From Desulfobacula sp. (GTDB lineage Bacteria; Desulfobacterota; Desulfobacteria; Desulfobacterales; Desulfobacteraceae), in NCBI GenBank assembly GCA_023139225.1, contig JAGLNZ010000301.1, forward strand, positions 1 to 17,511: DNA of 17,511 nt, written 5' to 3'. The translations under genes and the position numbers were made by a program. The stretch's first letter is position 1, and every line of letters begins with the position of its first letter. Shown piece after piece: positions 8,444 through 14,073 of this stretch. The notes below the pieces were generated by a model that had not been told where the DNA came from, made no database searches, and saw nothing but the letters and a program-made list of their open reading frames with translations.

Positions 8444-9547
8444 ATGGTAATACAGAAAGTGGGAATATTAACCGGAGGCGGGGATTGTTCAGGATTGAAT
8501 GCGGTTATCAGGGCAGTCACCCGTGCTGCTATTATCCAGTATGGCGCAAAAGTCATGGGCATTGAAGGCGGTTTTGAAGGCCTTATCTCAGGACAGACCC
8601 GGGAACTCACAGTAAAACGCACAAAAGATATCCTGACACTGGGCGGAACCATCCTTGGAACAACCAACAAAGGAAATCCCTTTGAATATCGTGAACTTGA
8701 TGCCGACGGCAGCATTAAAACCACTGATTATTCCGACAAGGCCCTTGAAACCTTTAAAGCTTTGAAACTTGATTGTCTCTTTGTCGTGGGTGGTGAAGGA
8801 ACTCTTGAAATCGGGTATAAATTTTTTAAAAAAGGCATACCCGTCGTTGGAATCCCTAAAACCATTGATAATGATCTTGAAAAAACAGACTATACATTCG
8901 GGTTTCAAACAGCGGTTCAAGTGGCCTGTGATGCCATGGATCGTTTGCAAACTACAGGTAAAAGTCACCATCGGGTAATGATTTTAGAAGTTATGGGCAG
9001 AAATGCGGGATGGATTGCCCTTGAGGCCGGTATTGCGGGCGGAGCCCATATTATCCTGATACCTGAAATCGAATATAAAATCGAAAATGTAATTAAAAAA
9101 ATTCAATTCAGGAAAAAAGGCGGCAGTCCTTTCAGTATTATAATGATTGCAGAAGGGGCAAAACAAAAAGGCGGAGACACTATCAAGGCTCAGGAGGCTG
9201 AATCCAGGCTTCAGGGAGTTGAAAAATTAGGCGGTGTCGGGTTTTATCTTGCAAGGCAGATTGAAAACAAGATTGATCTTGAAGTCCGTACAACCGTTCT
9301 CGGGCATATCCAGAGAGGCGGGTCCCCCAATTCGTTTGACAGGGTCCTTGGCACCCGTCTGGGGAGTTTTGCCGTGGATGCGGCTGCGCAAGGGAAATTT
9401 GGGACTATGGTTGCTCTTAAAACCCCTGATATTGTTCTTGTGGACTTAAAGGATCTTGCAGGGAAAGTAAGGAGCGTGTCTATTGATTCCGGCCTCATTT
9501 CCTGTGCTGAATCCATTGGCATTAATATGGGTCGGGAAGCCATGTAA
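8444..9547 (+). CDS. pfkA: 6-phosphofructokinase, group III type (probably ATP-dependent)
   Basis: A 367-residue glycolytic enzyme that phosphorylates fructose 6-phosphate. The start is the ATG at 8444, preceded by AAAAGAGG at good spacing; an upstream TTG at 8420 lacks a ribosome site. Motifs are GGGDCSGLN (11-19), VVGGEGT (114-120), PKTIDND (138-144, catalytic Asp142), MGRNAGWIA, and 'LGHIQRGGSPNSFDR' near the C-terminus. The phosphoryl-donor positions equivalent to E. coli 104 and 124 are Gly119 and Lys139. From memory, Gly at the first position favours ATP and Asp favours pyrophosphate. The Gly/Lys combination occurs in the group III enzymes that use ATP, so ATP is the better guess although PPi use cannot be excluded. 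A diadenylate cyclase gene follows after 26 nt. Confidence 0.93.
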   Translation: MVIQKVGILTGGGDCSGLNAVIRAVTRAAIIQYGAKVMGIEGGFEGLISGQTRELTVKRTKDILTLGGTILGTTNKGNPFEYRELDADGSIKTTDYSDKALETFKALKLDCLFVVGGEGTLEIGYKFFKKGIPVVGIPKTIDNDLEKTDYTFGFQTAVQVACDAMDRLQTTGKSHHRVMILEVMGRNAGWIALEAGIAGGAHIILIPEIEYKIENVIKKIQFRKKGGSPFSIIMIAEGAKQKGGDTIKAQEAESRLQGVEKLGGVGFYLARQIENKIDLEVRTTVLGHIQRGGSPNSFDRVLGTRLGSFAVDAAAQGKFGTMVALKTPDIVLVDLKDLAGKVRSVSIDSGLISCAESIGINMGREAM

Positions 9548-9573
9548 TAACTTATTAAAAACTAAGGTGTCTT

Positions 9574-10788
9574 ATGAATTTGTTTGCCATATTGTCGAAT
9601 ATCAGGCTACCGGATATCCTTGATATTGCGTTTATCTCCATTGTTGCCTATCAACTCTATTTATGGTTCTGGGGAACCAAAGCCTTTAAAGCCCTTATAG
9701 GCATAATTGTTTTAAGCGGGGTTTTCATTGTGGCCAATTCCTGGGGGCTTTTTTTAACCACCTGGGTGTTTCAGATTTTGTGGCAGGTTTTTGTTATTCT
9801 CCTGATTATCCTGTTTCAAAAAGAAATCAGGCAGATGCTTGAGCGGTTTAATCCCCTGAAAACTATAGGATTTAAGCATGATTCTACTGCGGATGGCTGG
9901 ATACCCGGGTTTGCCGACTGGGCCTTTGATGCGGCAAAAAAGAGAATCGGTGCAGTCATTGTTTTTGAAAGAACGGATCTGGTGTTTGATTTAATCACCA
10001 AGGGGATTGCCATGGAATGTGATCCCCAGCCTGAAATATTGAATTCCATTTTTTATAAGGAATCGCCTTTGCATGATGGCGCCAGCCTTATTTCCAATGG
10101 GAAAATTTTAAAAACATCCTGCTACCTGCCTTTGACAACAAGGGAAGATCTGCCCCAGGAATGGGGGACAAGACACAGGGCATCTTTAGGTTTGACTGAA
10201 CAATGCGATGCCTGGGTAATGATTATTTCAGAGGAAAGAGGGGAAGTCTCATTTGCTGTTGATAAGGAAATTCAAAAGGTAAAAGACCAAAAGGAATTGT
10301 CTGGTCTTTTAAAAGATAAGGTCTTTGAGTTTAAAGAGCCGGAGACAGATATCAAAGATAAAATAAAATCATGGTTTACCCGGCGGTATCAAATTAAGGC
10401 TGCTGTTTTTACATCGGTTTTTATTCTGTGGCTGGTCTTGGCCGGACAACAGAATTTTGAAAAAAAAATAGTTCTGCCCTTGAATTTTAGAAACACTCCG
10501 ACAGAGCTTATTTTGTCTCAACCGGTTGATCCCAAAATTTTTATTACCTGTCGCGGGCTTAGAAAAGATGTCAGTCTGTTAACTGAAAATAATGTCATCG
10601 CTTCACTTGATTTGTTTTCAGCACGGATTGGGACATCGGTTTACAATATTAACACGGGAAATTTGACCCTGCCTAACGACAGAATTCATATTGTAAACAT
10701 CAGTCCGTCAAGGATTGAGCTGACATTTGAGGAAAGGCTTCAACCAAAGATAGAAGACAAACCTTCCATGGAAAAAGAACCCATATAA
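9574..10788 (+). CDS. dacA: Membrane diadenylate cyclase (CdaA/DacA type) fused to a YbbR-like domain
   Basis: A 404-residue protein that should make the second messenger c-di-AMP from two ATP. Three N-terminal membrane segments (about 16-34, 38-57, 62-82) are followed by a DisA_N/DAC catalytic domain (about 100-235). The signature residues are HDGA (167-170) and GTRHRASLG (198-206). A fourth membrane segment lies at about 275-291. The remaining residues (about 295-388) resemble one YbbR repeat: 'LPLNFRNTPTELIL', 'PKIFITCRGLRKDV', 'VIASLDLFSARIGTSVYNI' and 'IVNISPSRIELTFEERL'. In Firmicutes the YbbR protein CdaR is a separate regulator encoded beside cdaA; here both activities appear to be in one chain, with the YbbR part expected outside the membrane. 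The start has an AAGG site. No glmM is seen nearby. The upstream neighbour is phosphofructokinase. Confidence 0.9.
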   Translation: MNLFAILSNIRLPDILDIAFISIVAYQLYLWFWGTKAFKALIGIIVLSGVFIVANSWGLFLTTWVFQILWQVFVILLIILFQKEIRQMLERFNPLKTIGFKHDSTADGWIPGFADWAFDAAKKRIGAVIVFERTDLVFDLITKGIAMECDPQPEILNSIFYKESPLHDGASLISNGKILKTSCYLPLTTREDLPQEWGTRHRASLGLTEQCDAWVMIISEERGEVSFAVDKEIQKVKDQKELSGLLKDKVFEFKEPETDIKDKIKSWFTRRYQIKAAVFTSVFILWLVLAGQQNFEKKIVLPLNFRNTPTELILSQPVDPKIFITCRGLRKDVSLLTENNVIASLDLFSARIGTSVYNINTGNLTLPNDRIHIVNISPSRIELTFEERLQPKIEDKPSMEKEPI

Positions 10789-10812
10789 TGGTTTGTTTTT
10801 TTCTGGCATTAA

Positions 10813-11277
10813 TTAATTTGTCAGACTTTCAGGCAGAGTTATTATATATGCTTTGATCTCGTCTCTGACTCTTCTGTAGCAGTCAAGTTTTTTTTGGGGG
10901 TCTTTATAGTGTTCTGCCATTTTGGGCGGATCATCAAAGCCCATATGAATTATCTTGTCGGCACCGGGAAACCAGGGGCATGTTTCATGGGCATGGCTGC
11001 ATACCGTGATCACATAGTCAAAGGATTTATTTTTAAATTCATTCAGGTGTCGGGATTTATGGCGGGATATATCCACCCCTGCCTCAGCCATGACTATGAC
11101 TGCGTGGCGGTTTAATCCATGGGTTTCAATCCCGGCAGACCAGGCGTCAATGAAATTTCCCTTTAAATGTTTTGTCCAGCCTTCGGCCATCTGGCTTCGA
11201 CATGAGTTGCCGGTACAAAGAAACAGTATTTTCAATTTATCAGATTTTGTTTTATCAGATTTCAATTTATCAGGCAT
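10813..11277 (-). CDS. arsC: Arsenate reductase, thioredoxin-coupled ArsC (LMW phosphatase fold)
   Basis: A 154-residue cytoplasmic enzyme that reduces arsenate to arsenite. The P-loop CTGNSCRSQMAEG is at 21-33 (nucleophile Cys21). The redox pair Cys93 and Cys100 (VITVCSHAHETCPWFPG) has the same 7-residue spacing as in the Bacillus subtilis type enzyme, and an 'DDPPK' loop near 115-119 supplies the acid. The protein starts with a lysine-rich, repeat-like tail (KLKSDKTKSDKLK) encoded by three copies of a TTTATCAG-type unit (plus-strand reading), which is not part of the fold. There is no convincing Shine-Dalgarno before the ATG, and an upstream in-frame stop rules out a longer form. It lies 38 nt after the extended end of hgcB, so it is probably the last gene of the nitroreductase-arsR-hgcAB operon. 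It converges with the diadenylate cyclase gene. Confidence 0.93.
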   Translation of the reverse strand: MPDKLKSDKTKSDKLKILFLCTGNSCRSQMAEGWTKHLKGNFIDAWSAGIETHGLNRHAVIVMAEAGVDISRHKSRHLNEFKNKSFDYVITVCSHAHETCPWFPGADKIIHMGFDDPPKMAEHYKDPQKKLDCYRRVRDEIKAYIITLPESLTN

Positions 11278-11315
11278 TTTTGATTTTTATGTGGCAGTTT
11301 TCATCAAAACAGTGT

Positions 11316-11606
11316 TCAGCAGCACCCGCTGCCGCCGCAGGATGCATTCTCTTTTCCCTTTATCCAGACCTGGATAATATAGGAGGCTCAGCCGACACCC
11401 GGACTGACGGATATCGCCTGGGAAGGGCAGTTGTTAACACAGGCGCCACATTCCATGCATGCATTGAAATCAATAATATGGGCCTTGTTCTGTCTCATTT
11501 CAAAAACACCCCGGGGGCAGACTTCGGTGCATAAACTACAGCCGATACACTTTTCTTCATTAAGTACCAGGGTTGATACATCATCTAAATATCTTAAATC
11601 TTTCAT
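11316..11606 (-). CDS. hgcB: HgcB, mercury-methylation ferredoxin, with predicted selenocysteine at residue 73 (UGA at 11388-11390)
   Basis: HgcB is the [4Fe-4S] ferredoxin that works with HgcA in making methylmercury. Cluster I cysteines are 20, 23, 26 and 30 (CIGCSLCTEVCP); cluster II cysteines are 50, 53, 56 and 60, including the HgcB hallmark CMECGAC. A simple reading ends at a TGA after 'SVSPGVG' (residue 72). In the same frame the sequence continues ASYIIQVWIKGKENASCGGSGCC and then stops at TGA 11316-11318. That gives 96 residues with a Cys95-Cys96 end. Known HgcB proteins, as I recall, are about 95 residues with an essential Cys at 73 in a 'GVGC' context and a terminal Cys pair, so the UGA replaces exactly that Cys. 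A SECIS-like hairpin lies just downstream. An AGGA site precedes the ATG; hgcA lies 19 nt upstream. Alternatives are a nonsense mutation or sequencing error, giving a 72-residue truncated form ending at 11388. Confidence 0.88.
11360..11377 (-). promoter_or_regulatory. hgcB: Putative bacterial SECIS element within hgcB
   Basis: Minus-strand RNA reads UUAUCCAGGUCUGGAUAA, giving a perfect 7-bp stem (UUAUCCA/UGGAUAA) with loop GGUC. The loop starts 18 nt after the UGA, inside coding sequence. In the E. coli fdhF SECIS, as I remember it, the apical loop is also GGUC closed by an A-U pair and starts 19 nt after the UGA, so loop, closing pair and spacing nearly coincide. The bulged U of the fdhF stem is not evident here. 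Recognition by SelB is inferred; no sel genes lie in the window. Confidence 0.8.
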
Positions 11607-11625
11607 GGTTAAATCCTAGGTAAGG

Positions 11626-12792
11626 TTAAAATGCAGAATATATCCAAAGCCCGGATGAAATAACAAGGCTTGCCAATTGCACGGGAATGTAACGTTTCAT
11701 CTCTTTTTCAACGCCGGAGGGGGAGGTAAACGGTGTTGTCCCTGTAAAATTCATGGCCAGATAAGAACTGATGGTCACGCTGAATAAAAAAAGTGCCGGG
11801 AATTCTGCCACGCCGTTAACGGCAGATGAAATCAGAACCAAAAGGAGAGTGGCAAAAATACTTCCGGTAATTATTCCCTTGAGAGCAAATTCCCTGGAAG
11901 GAATAAAGGGAAGCAGGACAGGAGTGATAAATGCGCCTGACAATATCCCTGCTGCAAGAGCAAAAAAAGAAAAGACCCCTCTTTCCCAGGCTTGGGAAAA
12001 AGAAAAAATACCAGGGCCTATGCCTGAAATGATGAACAGGATAAGTGCTGTAAAAAGTGCCGGTTTCAATACGATTTGAACCTCCACAGGTGTCAGGATA
12101 AACCGTTCATACAGATTAAATGTGACCTGTCGCATTTTTTTGTCTGCTTTTTTATTGTTTTTTAAAAAGGCCGGGATATCACTGGCTCGTATCGGACCAT
12201 ATACCACCCTGAATCCTGCCTTGCTTTTAACATCCCTTGCCGATACGCCGGTTGCGCCTAACTGGGGAACAATGATCCGTTTGTGATCCACAATTTTTTC
12301 AAGGGAAGAATCTTTAATTTTTTTCACAAGTTCCCGGGTTGAAAAGGTTCCCTTTCCTGCGGCACACCAGACATTAATCCCTTTTGTATCCAGTACCAGA
12401 ATCCATGCATTGATGTTATTAAGTTCCTTTCTTAAATGATCAAAAGTCAATTTAAAGTTTGCAGTAACAATCACCTCGCAATTTTTATCCGGTTCTCCGA
12501 TACCATAAAGTCCGGGAGCCACGGTATATTTATACCGATTGATACCGCATCTGACATAAAAGGCTGAAAAAAGATCATTTTTTTCAAGTTTTGGTTTAAT
12601 GACAGGGATAAGCCCTGCATCGGTTTTGATAAATCTGTCCACATAGGAACACAACTTAAACCCGGGTTTTTCATATTCAGCCATGGGGTTGGAGGGTTCA
12701 GGGCCACAGCTTGAAGTGATCTCATCCATGGAGGACATGATATTGATACCGGATGTGGATATTTTTAAGTTTTGTTGAGTTTTTTTATCCAT
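11626..12792 (-). CDS. hgcA: HgcA, corrinoid protein of mercury methylation
   Basis: HgcA carries a methyl-corrinoid that transfers a methyl group to Hg(II). The 388-residue chain has a soluble corrinoid-binding domain (about 40-225) containing the diagnostic cap-helix motif NVWCAAGK at 140-147; Cys143 is the equivalent of the cobalt-ligating cysteine (Cys93 in strain ND132, from memory). A C-terminal membrane domain follows with five hydrophobic segments near 241-262, 273-297, 304-325, 331-350 and 371-388, and the conserved loop 'NFTGTTPFTSPSGVEKEM' near 348-365. The start at 12792 has AAGGA 10 nt upstream. The N-terminus is about 50 residues longer than ND132 HgcA and includes a Cys at 29; internal Met codons at 19 and 22 are alternative starts without better ribosome sites. 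It lies 13 nt after arsR and 19 nt before hgcB, clearly co-transcribed. Confidence 0.97.
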   Translation of the reverse strand: MDKKTQQNLKISTSGINIMSSMDEITSSCGPEPSNPMAEYEKPGFKLCSYVDRFIKTDAGLIPVIKPKLEKNDLFSAFYVRCGINRYKYTVAPGLYGIGEPDKNCEVIVTANFKLTFDHLRKELNNINAWILVLDTKGINVWCAAGKGTFSTRELVKKIKDSSLEKIVDHKRIIVPQLGATGVSARDVKSKAGFRVVYGPIRASDIPAFLKNNKKADKKMRQVTFNLYERFILTPVEVQIVLKPALFTALILFIISGIGPGIFSFSQAWERGVFSFFALAAGILSGAFITPVLLPFIPSREFALKGIITGSIFATLLLVLISSAVNGVAEFPALFLFSVTISSYLAMNFTGTTPFTSPSGVEKEMKRYIPVQLASLVISSGLWIYSAF

Positions 12793-12805
12793 TTGTTTCG
12801 TATCC

Positions 12806-13072
12806 TTATAGGTTTTGGATATAATGCTTAAATTTATTTAAAACGATTTTATCCACGCAGAAGTAGGTTTTCGGGCCTTCGATTTCTCCACAGACAATGC
12901 CGGAGTCTTTTAACAGTTTCAGATGCTGGCTGATAGTAGATTGGGAATAGGGAAAGATATTGACAATTTCTCCGCAAACACAGGTGTTGATATCAATAAG
13001 GTGCTCAATGATTTTTACCCGTGTGGGATGTCCCAATGCTTTAAATATTTTTGCAAGTTGTTCTGTGTCCAT
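12806..13072 (-). CDS. ArsR/SmtB-family metalloregulator
   Basis: An 88-residue winged-helix repressor. 'FKALGHPTRVKIIEHL' (10-25) opens the fold and 'SQSTISQHLKLLKDSGIV' (43-60) is the recognition helix region. A CVC pair at 31-33 (NTCVCGEI) matches the ELCVCDL arsenite site of ArsR, and further cysteines are at 61 and 72. It could therefore sense As(III), Hg(II) or another thiophilic ion. It lies 27 nt after the nitroreductase and 13 nt before hgcA, and the operon also ends in arsC, so it is the natural candidate to control this unit from the promoter at 13928-13956. I recall arsR-like genes next to hgcAB in other methylators. No strong Shine-Dalgarno precedes the ATG, so translation may depend on coupling to the upstream gene. 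Confidence 0.92.
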   Translation of the reverse strand: MDTEQLAKIFKALGHPTRVKIIEHLIDINTCVCGEIVNIFPYSQSTISQHLKLLKDSGIVCGEIEGPKTYFCVDKIVLNKFKHYIQNL

Positions 13073-13099
13073 TTGCAGTCGCTATAAATAATTTAAGGG

Positions 13100-13894
13100 T
13101 TAACGCCATACCACATCAAGGTGGTTTCTAAACGGGATAGAGTGGAGCCTGAAGACAGGATAGCCGATCATAATTCCTCCGCAGACAGCGTAATTTTCGG
13201 GCAGATCAAGATAGTCTGTCAGAGGCTGGTAACTGGTTGCAGCTCTTGTAAAATAGCCGGCCCAGCAGGTACCAAGTCTTTTGGCGTGGGCATAAAGCTC
13301 AAGGTATGTCAGGGCAATTCCTGCTTCCGCATTTCCCCAGAAATAATTTTTTTCTCCCAGGGCAATAATTAAGTGAGGTGCATTCCTTAATACAATATCA
13401 TCGCCCTGGTCAAACCGCTCCACTAATTCTTTGGCCATTTTGGAGTTTTTAATAAAATCTATGACCAGGCTTGAGATCTGCTTTATTTTTTCTTTAGAAT
13501 TAATCACCATCCATTTTACCTGTTGTTTATTACTGGCAGTGGGTATCCATCGGGCAATGTTCAGCAGATCTTCCAGCTCTTTCCTTGGTATAGGAGTGTC
13601 CTTAAATGTCCTGACAGAGCGGCGGGTCTTGAGAAACAGTTTGATGTCTTCAGCCGGAATTTTATTTTTTTTATCGTATCCGGTGGGTGGCTCAGTAATA
13701 TTTTCTACCTTTATTGCACTGGAAGGACAGATGCTTTCACAATGACCACAGGCAATACAATAGTATGCAAGATCCTGGTTTACCCTAGGAAATTTTTTTT
13801 CATCCAATTCCCAGATAAATCCATAGGGGCAGACACAGGTGCACAGTTTGATTTCTTTACAACGGCATTTAGCGGTATCAATTGTAAGCTTCAA
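13100..13894 (-). CDS. Nitroreductase-family flavoprotein with N-terminal ferredoxin domain
   Basis: A 264-residue fusion. Residues 1-65 form a ferredoxin-like domain: cluster II is canonical (Cys46, 49, 52, 56; CIACGHCESICP), while cluster I is unusual (Cys10, 12, 18, 20, 22 in a C-x-C-x5-C-x-C-x-CP pattern). Residues 83-260 form an FMN nitroreductase domain with the phosphate-binding RRSVR (91-95), 'IPTASNKQQ', 'GTCWAGYF' and 'GGIMIGYP'. It should pass electrons from its clusters to FMN; the substrate is unknown. The start is a TTG at 13894, with AAGGA 7 nt upstream and no suitable ATG nearby. It is the first gene of the arsR-hgcAB-arsC unit, directly behind the promoter, which suggests a supporting reductive role or a role in metal/xenobiotic response (inference). 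Confidence 0.9.
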   Translation of the reverse strand: MKLTIDTAKCRCKEIKLCTCVCPYGFIWELDEKKFPRVNQDLAYYCIACGHCESICPSSAIKVENITEPPTGYDKKNKIPAEDIKLFLKTRRSVRTFKDTPIPRKELEDLLNIARWIPTASNKQQVKWMVINSKEKIKQISSLVIDFIKNSKMAKELVERFDQGDDIVLRNAPHLIIALGEKNYFWGNAEAGIALTYLELYAHAKRLGTCWAGYFTRAATSYQPLTDYLDLPENYAVCGGIMIGYPVFRLHSIPFRNHLDVVWR

Positions 13895-13907
13895 AGATAT
13901 TCCTTTC

Positions 13908-13934
13908 TTATCGTTTATCGGCTATTAACGATAA
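13908..13934. promoter_or_regulatory. Inverted repeat overlapping the -10, candidate ArsR operator
   Basis: TTATCGTT (13908-13915) and AACGATAA (13927-13934) form a perfect 8-bp inverted repeat with an 11-nt spacer. A further TATCG lies inside the spacer. One arm covers the proposed -10 element and the other lies between it and the start codon, so a dimeric repressor bound here would block transcription. The ArsR protein of the same operon is the obvious candidate, by position only. Confidence 0.5.
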
Positions 13935-13956
13935 ATAATTATTTTTAACTTGTCAA
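13928..13956 (-). promoter_or_regulatory. Sigma70-like promoter of the nitroreductase-arsR-hgcAB-arsC operon
   Basis: On the minus strand a perfect -35 TTGACA (13951-13956) is separated by 17 nt from a -10-like TATCGT (13928-13933). The initiation site would fall about 25 nt upstream of the TTG start at 13894. Spacing and the consensus -35 make this convincing; the -10 matches at 4 of 6 positions. Confidence 0.6.
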
Positions 13957-14073
13957 TCAAAAAAATAATCTCTGGGAAAAGTCCCTCTTTACTATCTTAT
14001 TTGTGCCTGATATGGTTGAAAGCTATTTTAGAAAGCTAAGTTTTCTGATTCTTTTTTTGGGGAGTATTTAAAA

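Noticed and set aside
11388..11390. Alternative genetic code (UGA read as Trp) as the explanation for the hgcB UGA
   Set aside because: Other genes here end sensibly at TGA (TRAP permease at 2148, HD-GYP at 15300, and hgcB itself at 11316), and the position aligns with Cys, not Trp.
11172..11534. 120-codon plus-strand open frame across hgcB and arsC
   Set aside because: It is antisense to two well-recognised genes, with no ribosome site or motif.
11388..11606. hgcB as a naturally short 72-residue ferredoxin ending at the first TGA
   Set aside because: The 23 codons after the TGA encode an HgcB-like tail ending in the expected Cys pair and carry a SECIS-like hairpin. A nonsense mutation or sequencing error remains possible but less likely.
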